Positions 21,527 to 33,122 of a stretch of DNA of 64,000 nt are shown piece after piece. A program made the translations under genes and the position numbers. Numbering within the stretch: position 1 is the first letter of the stretch; each line of letters opens with the position of its first letter. This DNA comes from Cephalotus follicularis (lineage: Eukaryota; Streptophyta; Magnoliopsida; Oxalidales; Cephalotaceae): NCBI GenBank assembly GCA_001972305.1, contig BDDD01001632.1, forward strand, positions 155,739-219,738, written 5' to 3'. The notes beneath the pieces were generated by a model. The model was not told the DNA's origin and searched no databases. It worked only from the letters and a program-made list of their open reading frames with translations.

Positions 21527-22246
21527 TCTTGGATTAATGTCCTAAGAATAATGAAGAAAACCATCGAATGTCCAAAGTATCATATGCGGCTACTGTAGGG
21601 AGTCTAATGTATGCTATGATGTGTACACGACTTGACATTTGCTATGCAGTTGGCATGGTTAGTCGTTATCAGAGTAATCCATGAGAAGCTCATTGGATAG
21701 TTATTAAGAGAATACTTCGATACCTTCGTGGTACAGTTGACCTTATCTTATGTTATCATGAAGGTGACTTAAGACTGCGAGGTTACAGTGATGCTAATTG
21801 GGCTAGTGATAGATGGGAGAAAGTCCACTTCAGGGTATGCATTCATACTTGGTGGTGGTGCTATCTCTTGGAGAAGTAAAAAGCAAACTTGCATTTCCCT
21901 TTCTACAATGGAAGCAGAATATGTGGCTTGTTCTGCAGCGATTCAGGAAGCTGTATGGCTGAGGAGATTTTTTATGCGGTTAGATGTCATGGCCCATTCT
22001 AAGGGGCTTGTTCTTATGTACTGTGATAGTACAGCTGCATTGGCATATGTTAGGGATCCCAAGTACCATGGAAAGACCAAACATATTGATGTTCGTTATC
22101 ACTTCATTCGAGACATGGTAGCACGTGGTGAGGTGATCATGCATCATATCTCTACTGACATGATGGTGGTTGATCCCTTGACTAAGCCTATTGCTAGAGA
22201 TGTGTTTCTTTCTCATGCTAGAAGCATGGGGTTATGTAGGATTTAA
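21527..22246 (+). pseudogene. Copia1 RT thumb and RNase H
   Basis: 21527-21787 is the RT-RNase H connection with stops and shifts (YAVGMVSRYQSNP-like reading in one frame, then YSDANWASD). From 21788 an open frame gives [57 protein letters not shown] and [14 protein letters not shown], ending with DPLTKPI and a stop at 22246. These are the standard copia RNase H motifs. The minus-strand frame here is a shadow. Confidence 0.92.
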
Positions 22247-23344
22247 TACGTGTGTTTGTTAATATTTCTATTAACTTGTATGATAACATATGTAAACTTT
22301 TTTAGTCATTCCTAATATTATTATGTGTGGTTTATTATGGAATAATTCTTTTATTATACACATCCATGTAAAGATGTCACCGGGCTTGATTTGACCTACT
22401 CACACAGGTAAATCACCTTGGCGCTAAGATAGCGAGCAAGTTGAGACGTTTAAACTTTTGGCTCTTAGAAGTTGAGCAAAGTTAGATTACATACTGTACA
22501 TCGCCTTAGTTAGAGCTAAGATGAGACCTATATACTTGGTCGATCATGGAGTATCACCACAACTCCATGTAGCCTGTCTATAGCTAAATATGAGATTTCA
22601 GACAACACTTTGAGATTGTAATTGTGCTGGAAAACTCAGGTTAGGCGCTAGAATAGCAAATAGCCCAAGATTCATATGGCGTTCTCTAATTTCGTTTGTA
22701 TAGTGACATGCCCATTTTTCCTTTTGGGAAAATGCCATAGCATACATTTCATACTGTATGTGCTATAAGACAACCGTTAGTGATAGTGACAAATAAATCT
22801 CTGTTTTGTCCCTGTGTGAGTCACTTGAATCATTTTTACATGATTCTACTTTTGCCTTTATTGACTAGAAACTATGTCAAGAAGAGGAAACCCAATGATG
22901 CTACTTTAGTATGTAGCCTATGATCATAATTAATGCGATTTCATGGGACATATCTAGGAAAGCAGTTGAGTCAAATTTTTTTGACATGAGCGTTTTGGGA
23001 AGAAAGTACGATAATACATCATGTTGTGTAACTCATATCCTAGGCGACTGCATCGGATTTAGTTCCTGATACAAGTCATGAGAACACGATATATTAGAGG
23101 TGTATAGCATTGTTCATTATACGAGGGATTGAAAATGCTATGTCTAGTGTAATCGAATTTTCTGGGGCAGAAACTAGATATTTTTTTTGGTGATATGTTG
23201 TATTAGTTTGGTGATGACTTAATACAACATTCGTATGTGGTGTTCTGCTCGTGAGGTCGCACGTTCCATTTCCTGTATGAAGAGTTATGAGAGTCTGAGA
23301 ATTTAATTGTAGAGATACTTTATGTCATGTGGGCGAATGGGAGC
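22247..23344 (+). other. Copia1 3' non-coding internal region
   Basis: 1.1 kb without coding potential lies between the end of pol and the 3' LTR. At 22420-22680 it carries several loosely similar hairpin-forming pieces: TTGGCGCTAAGATAGCGAGC near 22428, TTGGCTCTTAGAAGTTGAGC near 22458, and GGTTAGGCGCTAGAATAGC near 22639. The region ends with the purine-rich GCGAATGGGAGC (23333-23344), a probable polypurine tract. Confidence 0.65.
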
Positions 23345-23760
23345 TGTTAGTATATGGGTTGGGTTTAACCCAACCCATAACCCATGAACCACCCACATGA
23401 AATGGGTAGGTTCTTTATAACTCTCAGGAAGTTAGATAACTACTAGGGAGTTATTTTAACATATTTATTTTAAAAAGAAAAAGAACTCCTGAATAGAATA
23501 GAAGTTGTTCTCTGCAGAAATATAGACTGCTCCTGGAGAAAGAACGTTATATGTAGAACATATATGCATTCTCCCTCTCAACTCACAATATTATTCTCCT
23601 CTCTATCTCTAGTAACATCACCCACTGTTTCTAGGATTTGTGAACGTGGATTTAACCAGAGAAACTCTAGTAGCAACTCCATTGATCAAGAACAGTTTGT
23701 AATCTCAAATCAATTGTAAGTATCCTATTTTTTTTATGATTATGTTATTGTTTATTTACA
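23345..23760 (+). mobile_element. 3' LTR of Copia1
   Basis: Starts TGTTAGTATATGG directly after the polypurine tract and ends TTTATTTACA. At 416 bp it is a short copia LTR. The matching 5' LTR is outside the window, so the TSD cannot be checked; the right flank is GGACT. It contains no GTCGAC-type array. Confidence 0.75.
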
Positions 23761-24383
23761 GGACTGTTAGAAGGTTTATAGATCACAAAGGGGGTAAATT
23801 GGATATAAAAACCTAATTTTGAACCAAACACTCATTTCTAATCAATTCAATCCACAATCAATCAACACAATCAATATATATAGGCAGAGAAACTCTACCT
23901 AACAATTAGAAGCTTCAATGGAGGAAATCTATCAGAAATTGAAGATTGGACTCAAGTCCAAAGTTTTCTGTGGTTAAGCTTTAACCAATGGTGTGTTTGT
24001 AGATGTAGAAACAAGTTTACTATTCCATCAATGATTGTTAACTAGTGCAGCAAAGAGAGAGGAGAAGGAGATATTATTTTGGGGCTTCTGTGGAGAAGTG
24101 TTGAGAGAGCAAGAGATGTTAAGTTAGAGAGAGGGAGAGAAGTAAAGAATGGTAGGGAGAGAGAGTGTTAGGGTCTGTTTCAAAGACCAATTAAGTGGCC
24201 CCCAATGATTCCGATAAGTGGAAATAACAACAGTGGCCCAACAACTCGATACTCAATCTAATATCTCTCTAATCATAAAGTGTGAGCATACTCAATCAAT
24301 ATAATAACGGGCATAAATGCCCCAATCCAGTCAATCATCCAATAATGCGATCGATATCAGTACAGTGAAATGATGAATGGTAT
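23761..24383. other. Unassigned 623-bp stretch
   Basis: No retroelement protein, RNA gene or long frame was recognised. It has a TATATATA run near 23874, a GA-rich part (24050-24170) and otherwise ordinary AT-rich sequence. It may be older flanking DNA into which Copia1 inserted, or a decayed LTR. Confidence 0.4.
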
Positions 24384-25136
24384 TGTAAGCCCCGAGTTAC
24401 GGATGTATGTATTTTGTTTGTATTTATACAGTGTTGTACAGTATTGTATGTACGGATGACATAGATTATAAATATATTATAGTACTATTCACTTTTATGG
24501 ATGTTTATGGGTGGTAGGGGTTCAATAGAACCTAAGGCGTATCTTTGAGATTTTCTGCTAAAGGAGTCTATATATGGGCGAACTCCTTCTCTTCTTCTCA
24601 TTTTCATTTATCGTCTCTATTTCTAGAGAAAGGAAGTGGGAGAGAGAGTTAGAAAGATAAAGCTCATAATCGAGCAAGGAATGAGTCTTTGGGTTCGTGG
24701 TAGAGTGTAGAACTTGAAGGGAGAAGAAGAACAAGGATTCACGTAGCCAATCAGCTTGTTCTTCGTTCCCAACAATTTTGAAGTAGGTTCTACATATATG
24801 CTTTGAATCCATGTATTTTGATTGGATTGCATGTTTATATTGTTATACATGGATGGATGTAGGCTAGATGGATGAGTTAGGGCTATTGTTATTGAAATAA
24901 AACACTCTTGCAATATACAAGAGGAATAGGTTGATGTGAATAAATATAGCTCACAAAATGAAACACTCAGATACACTCAAAGAATGAAGCTTAGAAGCCT
25001 TGTTGAACAATGTAGAGCACTTTGAGCTTTTTGCACACTAGAATGCTTGAATTTGATTTCTCTTGATGTTGTGTGATTGATGTAGATAATTCTGAATTGT
25101 TGTAGTTCTCTGTATCTCTTCTGAGGTTCCATGCTT

Positions 25137-25148
25137 CCTTTTATAGCC
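25137..25148 (-). promoter_or_regulatory. TATA box of solo SIRE-type LTR
   Basis: The minus strand reads GGCTATAAAAGG, a strong plant TATA box. The collinear LTR at 27008 has GGCTATATAAAGG in the same relative place, which supports it as the element promoter. Confidence 0.75.
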
Positions 25149-25239
25149 AGAAAAGATTTATAGCCGTTGCTTAATTTGTGGAAGCTTTTGTTTTAAAAAT
25201 GTGAGTTACAATTATTGAATTTTATCTCTGCTGGTATAA

Positions 25240-25790
25240 AGACGTCGACTTCTTTGTGAAAGGCGTCGATGTCTTTTAGTTGGTAGCCGTTGAAAGTGGT
25301 CGAACTAGCCGTTCCAGATTTCCCGGGTGTTGTTCACTTGAAAAGACGTCGACTTCTTTTGAAAAGACGTCGACTTCTTTTGAAAGACGTCGATGTATTT
25401 TATGGAAAATCTCCTGGTCATGAAGTTTGAACATCTCATCGATCTCTTCCCTTGGAGTCGATGCTTTTTCTGGGAACTTTGAAAATGGCGTCGATCTCTA
25501 TTGAAAGGCGTCGATGTCTTTTACTTTAGCGTCGATGTCTTTTGTTTAAGGATCGATGTCTTTGATTACAATTTCATACAGTAGCTTCTGGTTTAGAAAA
25601 CGACTAAAAGCGTCGATGTTATCTCGGAAGTAGTCGATGTCATCTTGAAAGTAGTCGACGTCTTTTGGAAGTAGTCGACGTCTTTTGGTACGGACGTCAA
25701 TGCCATAACTGGGAGGACGATGTCTTCTTTGCAGTTAATCCTGTACAAAAGACGTCGATGCTATTTTGAAAGAGTCGACTTCTTTTTCTG
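25240..25790. repeat. GTCGAC-type palindrome array 6 (SIRE-type LTR)
   Basis: About eighteen copies in 550 bp, many as AAGACGTCGACTTC or GCGTCGATGTCTTTT, for example near 25240, 25261, 25345, 25365, 25386, 25505, 25529, 25613, 25663 and 25752. The array lies upstream of the TATA box in LTR orientation. Confidence 0.85.
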
Positions 25791-26139
25791 CAGATAGGTT
25801 TTAGGCTTTGATATTCAACTTGTAATTCCTTGCACATCAAGTAAATTAGTTAAATGCAAATATGTTATCATCAAAACAAGGATTGAGACTTAATCGTCAA
25901 CAGTTATGACTGTTTACGGCTTCAAATGGAAATCAGAGAGAGTTGAAAGTTATAGGTTTGTGGGCCTATTCTCCTCTCTCTCAATTATGGGTTATGGGCA
26001 TGGATATTGGGGTTTTAAACGTGTTTTAAGTTGCAATCGACCATAGGAGGCTTCTAGCTTCCTTTGGATAGAGTTTTACACGGTATAAATGGATTTAAAG
26101 TGGATTTAAATTGATTTTCAAATGTTTGAGGAACTCCCT

Positions 26140-26450
26140 GCTACTTTCAAACCGTCTATGCTTTGGCTAAAAGCTTCGACTCTTTGAGAGTGATCTGTCG
26201 ACACTCTCGAGCAATCTGTCAACACTTTTGGATGCGATCCAATACTGTCGACGCTTTGCTCAAACCGACGACGCTTCACCTAATACATAGACTGTCCATG
26301 ATTAAGGCAGTAGTCGACGCTTTATGTGTTGAGTAAACGTTCGATGCTTTGCGCAATGGTCGACGCTTAAGGTGTAACGCCTTAACCATCGACGCCTTGC
26401 ATGAGACCGTTGATGCTTTAGTGTAGCTAACTATCGACGCCTCGCTCAAA
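26140..26450. repeat. GTCGAC-type palindrome array 7 (LTR F)
   Basis: About twelve copies, mostly TCGACGCTTTG or TCGACGCCTTGC, near 26206, 26246, 26311, 26357, 26387 and 26431. The style resembles array 1 more than the SIRE-type arrays on either side. Confidence 0.8.
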
Positions 26451-27119
26451 TGTCTCCGTTTTAACCCTATAAACCATTGGCGATTGTGGAAATGGGTCGG
26501 CGCTTAGCGCCCTATTTTCTACGGAACACACTGTTTTTAACCATTTTTCAACCCAAACGCTTTTATCTTCAAATGGGTTCCATAGGAAGCCTCCCTAAGG
26601 CCCTGTAAACTATATGAACCATTCTTTAAACCAAATGATCTTCAAAATCAATCTTCAAATGAATTTTTAAAGAGGTTTTCAATAAATGGTTAGGTTAGTT
26701 CAATTAGGATGTTTGGACGCGAATATCCTAGTTGGACTTCCTTTCCATTGGTTTTATTAACTTCGATAGGGACCAAAAAAAGGGAAGCGGTTTTGGAAAA
26801 TAAGTATGAAAAACAATTACGAAAAATGGTTTTAATGGATGGATCCTAAGAGATCCTTTATATCAGGTCCCTTTCATTTAAACGATTATACGGTCACGGG
26901 TTACGGGCTCTGTATGATTTGTTATGAGTAAGACTTGACGAGATAACCCATTCATAATCTTCATTTCTGTCATGAAGGTTATGAGTGTTAGGCCACATTG
27001 TACGAAAGTGTTGATGTTTTTAGTCTCAATCCTAGTTTTGATGATAACATATTTGCATTTAACAAAGTTTATTTTATGTGCAAGATGTTAGAAATCTCAT
27101 AAAGGCAAAAAGACAGTTT

Positions 27120-27710
27120 TCTACACAAAGACATCGATGTAGTTGACAAGACATCGATGCTTTTACACAACATCGATGTGGTTAAAGACAACATCGATGT
27201 CTTAAGCTCCAGAAGTTACAGGCAATTTTTCCTCAAAGACATCGATCCTATTCTACATGGACATCGACGTCTTTGTCTATCAAAGTTACAAGCAGTTTTT
27301 CCTTGAAGACATCGATCCCATTTTGTGAAGACATCGAAAGTTTAACTAAAAGACATCGATGTGTTTAGAAAGACATCGATGTGTTTAAGTTCAAAAGTTA
27401 CAGGTCGATTTTGAAGAAAGGCATCAATCCTATTCTATGAAGACATTGACGTCTAACCAAAGGACATCGATCCCTTTTCTACGACATCGATGTGTTTGAA
27501 GACTCGGCTACAACTCCAGAAAAGACATCGATCCTTCACTATGACATCGATGTGGTGCTCATATCTTCAAAGCTTGGCTACAACCCCAGAAAGACATCGA
27601 CGTCCATAATAGACATCGATGTCTTTAATCAAAATTACGCCCTGGATGCTTGCAACGGCTAGTTAACTTACAAAGACATCGATTCTTATCGAAGACATCG
27701 AGGGCTTTGC
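27120..27710. repeat. ACATCGATGT-type palindrome array 8 (SIRE-type LTR)
   Basis: About twenty copies in 600 bp, nearly all AGACATCGATG or AGACATCGATCC, for example near 27129, 27150, 27171, 27192, 27238, 27260, 27352, 27372, 27482, 27543, 27594, 27612 and 27676. Compared with the GACGTCGACGTC form, the outer CpGs are mostly CA or TG, while the central TCGA is kept in all but a few. Confidence 0.88.
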
Positions 27711-27799
27711 TTCAATGGCCATATAACAAAGTTTACAGCAAATCATGAGTTTTTCATAAACACCCATGATTTATGCAACGGCTACAAGGAATTTTTGGC

Positions 27800-27809
27800 T
27801 ATATAAAGG
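27800..27809 (+). promoter_or_regulatory. TATA box of SIRE-type LTR
   Basis: TATATAAAGG, preceded by GGC, lies about 90 bp downstream of the palindrome array. Transcription would start roughly 30 bp further on and run into gag. Confidence 0.7.
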
Positions 27810-28219
27810 AAGATCCAAGCCTTCAGAAATCACCAAGAAACAAAGAATTCAAGCATTCAGGCAAATTTCATACTATAAAGTTCAAGTTCTCTTAGTGTCT
27901 TTAATAGCTTCAAAGCCTTTTTTGCGTTCTTCAGTTATTCGATTGTTCTTAGAGTTATAGGCTATATCAAACCTACTTAGAGGTTGTTTTGAAAACACAA
28001 AATCAAACACTTGTAAAAGAGGAGAGTGAATCCTATAAGGTCTTGAGGTCAAGCTCTTGTGATTAAGAGATCAATCAAGAAAAAGTGTAAGGTGTAATGA
28101 ATTGCTACCATACTCAATTCTAGCTAGTGGAAACTCAAGGAGCTACCTTGGGAAAAGTGGACGTAGGCAAGATTTAATATTCCTTATTTCTTAATTGTTA
28201 GAGGTTACAAAGATCTTCT

Positions 28220-29743
28220 ATGGAATTGAATATGACAAACAAAGAGAGTATGTCCATCTCAAGGCCTCCTTTCTTCGATGGAAACAACTGCAGTCACTGG
28301 AAGGCAAAGATGACGATCTTCATTCAAGCTCTTGACTTCAACTTATGGGACATCATCATTGACAGTCCTGAACTTCCCCACACAGTTTCAAAAGAAGGTG
28401 TCAAAACTCTTAAACCCAAAAGTTTATATACAGATGATGATAGAAAGAAGGTACAACTAAACGCTAAAGCTAAACATGTTATAATATGTGCCTTAAATTC
28501 TAATGAGTTTAATAGAGTCTCCTCATGCGCTACCGCAAAGGAGATGTGGGATAGAGTCGAGGTTACCTATGAGGGAAATAATCAGGTAAAAGATGCCAAA
28601 ATAAATATGCTAGTAAGAGAATATGAAATGTTCTCAATGAAAGAAAATCAAAATATTTCTAGTATGTTTGTTCGGTTTACCAACATTATAAACTCACTGC
28701 AATCTTTAAATAAGTGATACACTGACAGTGAGATGGTAAGAAAGATTCTCAAGTGTCTACCTAAGAGTTGGATGCCCAATGTCACTGCTATAGAGGAAGG
28801 TAAAGACCTCAACACTTTGCCTCTTGAAGAACTCCTTGGATCGTTAATGACACACGAGATGACGATCAAAAATCATGAATATGATGAAGAACAAGACAAG
28901 AAGAAAAAGAAAGTTATAGCTTTCAAATCTTCTACAGTGGATTCAAGCGAAGAAGAGAGTGATGATGAAATGGCCTTAATAACAAGGAGATTCAAAAGAT
29001 TCTTAGCAAAGAACAAATTTGACAATAAAAACCACAAACAATCAGTTACATCAAAATCAGTTACAAAGAAGGAAGAGATCATATGTTTCGAATGCAACAA
29101 AACTGGACACTACAAAAGCAAATGTTTGAGATTAAAGAAAGCCAAAGAAATAATCAAAAAGAAGAAAGCAATGCTAGCTACATGGTCAAACAGTGATGAA
29201 TCTAGCTCCGAAGAGGAGGAGAACCAAGAAGTAGCACAATTGGCATTAATGGCAATTGATGATCTCGATGAAGACGAAGGTGAAAACGAGGTAAGTGAAC
29301 TTCTTGAATTACTTGAAGAATTTAGTATAGAAAATGCATCACTCAAAAAGAACATAAAAATGATTAATAAAGAAAATACTAGTTTAAAACATGAGATAGA
29401 ATGTTTAACAAATAATACAATAGATGATAAGATTGCTTCTCTTGAAAAAGAAAATGAAACTCTCAAATTAGAAGTTGATGCTCGTAAGAAAACATTTTCA
29501 AAGTTTTCAAATAGTAATGAAAAACTAGATAACCTTTTAGGAATTCAAAGGTGTGTTTTCAATAAAGCTAGCCTTGGTTATGATGAGATCCACAATGTAA
29601 AGCACTTTCAAAAATATCTTGAAAAGAAAGATACTAAAAAGACTTCATCTAGTTTATCTTGTAATTATTGTAATAAAAATGGTCACACTACACATAATTG
29701 CTATCACAAAAAAACAATGCACAAGAGAAATAAGTTTCAATAG
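28220..29743 (+). pseudogene. SIRE-type copia gag
   Basis: A long gag with one stop (28715-28717) in an otherwise continuous frame. The N-terminus has SISRPPFFDGNNCSHWKAKM, then WDIIIDSPELP and EMWDRVEVTYEGNNQVKDAK, as in SIRE/Maximus gags. A first zinc knuckle CFECNKTGHYKSKC is near 29085, an acidic and coiled-coil stretch spans about 29200-29500 (SLEKENETLKLEV), and a second knuckle CNYCNKNGHTTHNC is near 29660. It ends abruptly at 29743, where chromovirus gag begins without an LTR. A related gag lies on the minus strand at 62701-63952. Gag would form particles around element RNA. Confidence 0.92.
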
Positions 29744-30484
29744 AACATGTTCAAAGGGGAGTTGGATGCTACAGCGGCAGAACAGTGGATGAAGGAAATG
29801 GAGAAGATCTTTGCTGCTTTAGAATGTTCTGATGCTCAGAAGTTAAATTTTGCTGTGTACTGCTTATGGGGAGAAGCTACCCATTGGTGGGAGATGATTG
29901 AAGCGAAGCGGGAATCCCGGCATCTTGACCGAACAGGGGACAGATTTCAGTCCGAGTTCAATGACGCTTATGTTCCACAGATGGAGCGGGATAGGAGGGA
30001 GACAGAGTTGCTTGAGCTGCGTCAAGGAGACATGACAGTGGCTCAATACCAGACACGGTTCATTAAATTGGCTAGACACACGCCCTATCTAGTGGAGGGA
30101 GAGTTGAGGAAGATGTGGAGGTTTTTGAAAGGGTTGAGACCGGACATCCAATCCAGACTGGTTGCTTTGCAGTTGTCTTATTTTGTTGATATGACAGAAA
30201 AGGCGAGAATTCTGTAAGCTGATGCTAATGAGAGAAGGATGGAGAGATCTCGTGGATCTCAATCGAAGCCTACTGCTTCGAACTGGCAAGGAAGTAATGA
30301 TCCTGCGGGTTCTTCAATGACAGAAAACAAGGGACGAAGGAACGCTTCTCATTCCAAAACACCAAATTGACGTGATCAACAGAGTTTTGGAGGGTGTAGT
30401 TTCTACGGTCTTCGCAGTCATGATGAAAATAATTGCTGGAAGAAAGCAGGAAAATGTCTGAAGTGTGGTTCGCAAGAGCATCGT
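29744..30484 (+). pseudogene. Element E gag (partial)
   Basis: Reads FKGELDATAAEQWMKEMEKI, THWWEMIEAKRE and ELRQGDMTVAQYQTRFIKLA, the retrotrans_gag domain of Tekay-type elements. Stops lie at 30215-30217 and near 30369 in the same frame. Two zinc knuckles follow: a degraded CSFYGLRSHDENNC and a complete CLKCGSQEHRVQDC near 30456. The frame is shared with the protease. The N-terminus is missing at the junction with SIRE gag. Confidence 0.9.
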
Positions 30485-31156
30485 GTGCAGGATTGTCCTA
30501 TTGTGAGGGCTCAGCAAAGAGGTGCTGGACCTAATGATGGTAGCGCGGTTGTGCAACCGCAAAGAGATTCAGGAAAAGTTGTTATGAAAGGTAGAGTCTA
30601 TACCTTGTCTAAGGTTGACGTACTAGAGTCTACTTCTGTTGTGGGAGGTACCATCTTTATATCTGGTATTTCAGCTAGAGTTCTGATTGACCATGGTGCT
30701 ACACATTCATTTATTGCAACATGTTTTATGTCTAATTTGCATTGTGATCCTATTTTCTTGCCTTATGTTCTGGAGGTGAATACTCCAGCTGGAAATAGTT
30801 TGTTATCTAATACTGTGATACGTGGTTGTGGGATCACAATAGCTGGGGTTCAGTTATATGTTGATATGATTGTGTTGTCTATCCAAGATTTTGATGTTAT
30901 CTTGGGGATGGACTGGCTTTATGCTCATCATGCGAGTGTTGACTGTTACAACAAGGTGATGACTTTCTATATGTCTGATGGGACTGAGTGTAGGTTTGTC
31001 GGAGAGAAAAAGGTTTCTGCTCCTATCATTTCTTACACGCGAGCACAGAAATATCTCAAGCGTGGGTGTGAAGGTTACTTGGCGTATGTCATTGATCATT
31101 CTAAAGGTACGCCTAGTCTGGAACAGATACCTATTATATGTGACTTTCCTATATGA
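30485..31156 (+). pseudogene. Element E protease
   Basis: An aspartic protease domain follows gag in frame: GRVYTLSKVDV, then the active-site region VLIDHGATHSFI, where the usual DSGATHSF has serine replaced by histidine, then VILGMDWLYAHHASVDC. It would process the gag-pol polyprotein. A frameshift near 31150 separates it from RT. The DHG substitution probably abolishes activity, though this is not certain. Confidence 0.9.
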
Positions 31157-31971
31157 TCTTGTTTCTTTGCCACCAGAACGAGACATTGAGTTCAGTATTG
31201 AGTTGTTACCTGGAACGACTCCTATATCTAAAGCTCCATACAGAATGGCACCTTCTGAATTGAAGGAGTTGAAAACTCAATTGTAGGACTATCTTGATAA
31301 GGGTTCTATTAGACCGAGTGTGTCAGCGTGGGGAGCACCGATCTTGTTTGTGAAGAAGAAAGATGGATCGATGAGGTTATGCATCGATTACAGATTACTG
31401 AATCAAGTGACAGTGAAGAACAAGTATCCTCTACCTCACATCGAGGAGTTGTTTGATCAGTTGCAAGGCTCAACTGTGTTCTCCAAACTTGACCCGAGGA
31501 CAGGTTATCATCAGTTGAGGATTCGTGAGGGGGATGTGGAAAAGACTACTTTTCGAACCAGATATGGGCACTATGAGTTTCTGATTTTGCCTTTTGGTTT
31601 GACTAATGCTCCTGCAACTTTTATGTGTTTGATGAACAGGGTGTTCCAACCCTACCTTGATCAGTTTGTCTTTTTCTTATTAGATGACATTCTGATTTAC
31701 TCCAGAAGTGTGGAAGAGCATATGCGACATCTCCGGATTGTGTTGAAAACCTTGCGAAAGGAGTAGTTGTATGTGAAGTTCAGCAAGTGTGAGTTTTGGC
31801 CATGTGACTTTTCTCGGTCATATTGTGTCAAGTGAAGGCTTGTCAGTGGATCCTTCGAAGATAGCAAGTATTATGGATTGGCCCCAACCGAGGAATGTTA
31901 CAGAAGTTCGTCGCTTCTTGGGTTTGGCTGGCTACTATAGAAGGTTTATCGAAGGGTTCTCGAAGCTTGCT
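31157..31971 (+). pseudogene. Element E reverse transcriptase
   Basis: RT motifs in order: [20 protein letters not shown], a stop at 31284-31286, [40 protein letters not shown], the first catalytic aspartate in [22 protein letters not shown], and the catalytic box [11 protein letters not shown] stop at 31764-31766 and a shift near 31787 precede [11 protein letters not shown] and [20 protein letters not shown], where the B LTR is inserted. Reading resumes at 37911 with [11 protein letters not shown]. Confidence 0.93.
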
Positions 31972-32929
31972 TGTAATGGCCCGCATTAATTTTGGATAAA
32001 ATGAATTTCTGGGCTTGGGGGAATTTTTTTTTCATTTCTCCTTGGTTGTGTTGGTTTGGACTTCTCCTTCTTGGGTAAGTGTTGATTGGGTTTGGGCTTG
32101 GTGGAGGCCCAATGCTATATGTGTGGTTAAGTTATAAGAGAGGTTTAGTTGGTGTTGGGATATGTGCAAAGCTTGTTTAGGAAGCTTGATAGTTGACTTC
32201 GGCAGATATCATGTCCATCACCTCACGCCTGAAGATGTGTTGGGAGAGTGAGCTTTCATCTTTCTTCTAGAGCTTTGAGCGCTGTCTGAGGTTGGAACTT
32301 TCTTTCACCCGTCTACACGTCTAGCAGGTGAGTGTCCTCGTCAGTACGTTTTGGTGCGTCTCTTGGTTGGTGCAGGCACGATCCTTGAGGCCGAGGAAGA
32401 ACTTCGCCTTGGTTTTCATGGTTGTATATGGTTCTTGCATAGCTTCAAAGATGTTATTCATGGTAGTAAGAGTTGTTGTGTGTTGGTCTTGCAGAGGAAG
32501 ATCTAGGCACAGAGCCCACGCAGCAAGGAAGCTAGCTGAGGAAACAATTGATACTAGTGAGTGGGATGTTCTTCTTTCTATCAATTGATAACTGAGAGTT
32601 TATTGATTTCATACCCTTCCATGATATTATCTTCGACTAGGATTTCTTCTCTTGTCATCTTGTTGATATTGCATGTGAATACTGCTTTGCCTAGGTTGAA
32701 CTGGTTGTTTCCCCATCTCTTGTTGAGTATTCATGCTTTATTTGATATCATGTGTTGTTGTCCTTGGATACTAGTTGCTGGGTGCTGGTTACTTGGTTAT
32801 GTATGAGATTGCCGGCACGAGATGGTCTAAGTGGTGATACACTTACCTCTGAGCTGAGGTTCTCCTATGTTATCTCGTCAAGGGTGGAGCTGAGCGGTGA
32901 TTTGCGGGCCCCTTGGACGATATTAATGC

Positions 32930-33122
32930 TATGTGATTGCCGACAAGGTAGCTTCTCGATCGATGTTCACCTGGTGTAGTGCTGAGCTCGTGATTGCCAA
33001 TGGGGGTGGGCTTACGTAGCCCCTCGTTCGAGGTTCATGTGGTAAGGTGCGCCCATGTATGATTGCCGGGGGAGGAGAGCTTGCGTAGACCTTCTACCGA
33101 TGTTCATGCAGTGCTTTGGAAG
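32930..33122 (+). repeat. Degenerate tandem repeats in LTR B
   Basis: Three units of 55-75 bp each begin GATTGCC and end near GATGTTCA or GGTTCATG (starts near 32935, 32991 and 33061). A fourth, weaker unit starts near 32810. Confidence 0.6.

Larger units (their letters stand above)
24893..25902 (-). mobile_element. Solo SIRE-type copia LTR with TSD
   Basis: A 1,010-bp LTR on the minus strand (reading TGTTGACGATTAAG...TTTTATTTCA) flanked by GTTAT at 24888-24892 and 25903-25907. Its start resembles 27008 onward, sharing GTTTTGATGATAACATATTTG. No internal domain remains. It has a TATA box (25137-25148) and an array of palindromes upstream of it, within U3. Confidence 0.9.
24384..27007 (+). mobile_element. 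Gypsy-like LTR, interrupted and truncated (F)
   Basis: Begins TGTAAGCCCCGAG, like the other gypsy LTRs here, and continues on both sides of a solo SIRE-type LTR. It carries a palindrome array at 26140-26450. No TGTGACA end is present; the sequence runs up to the SIRE-type LTR at 27008, so the right end is lost or displaced. The frames at 24558-24976 fall in GA/CT-rich LTR sequence and show no protein features. Confidence 0.55.
27008..28219 (+). mobile_element. 5' LTR and leader of SIRE-type copia element
   Basis: The start TGTTGATGTTTTTAGTC with GTTTTGATGATAACATATTTG matches the solo LTR at 24893-25902 in reverse. The array at 27120-27710 precedes a TATA box at 27800. The LTR end is not clear: no tRNA-Met primer site was found before gag at 28220. 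GGACGTAGGCAAG near 28160 is typical of the transcribed part of such LTRs. The frame 27766-27960 lies in this leader and looks non-coding. Confidence 0.7.

Noticed and set aside
27120..27710. CRISPR-like regular repeat array
   Set aside because: Repeats are about 12 bp, degenerate, irregularly spaced, and lie in plant LTRs without cas genes.
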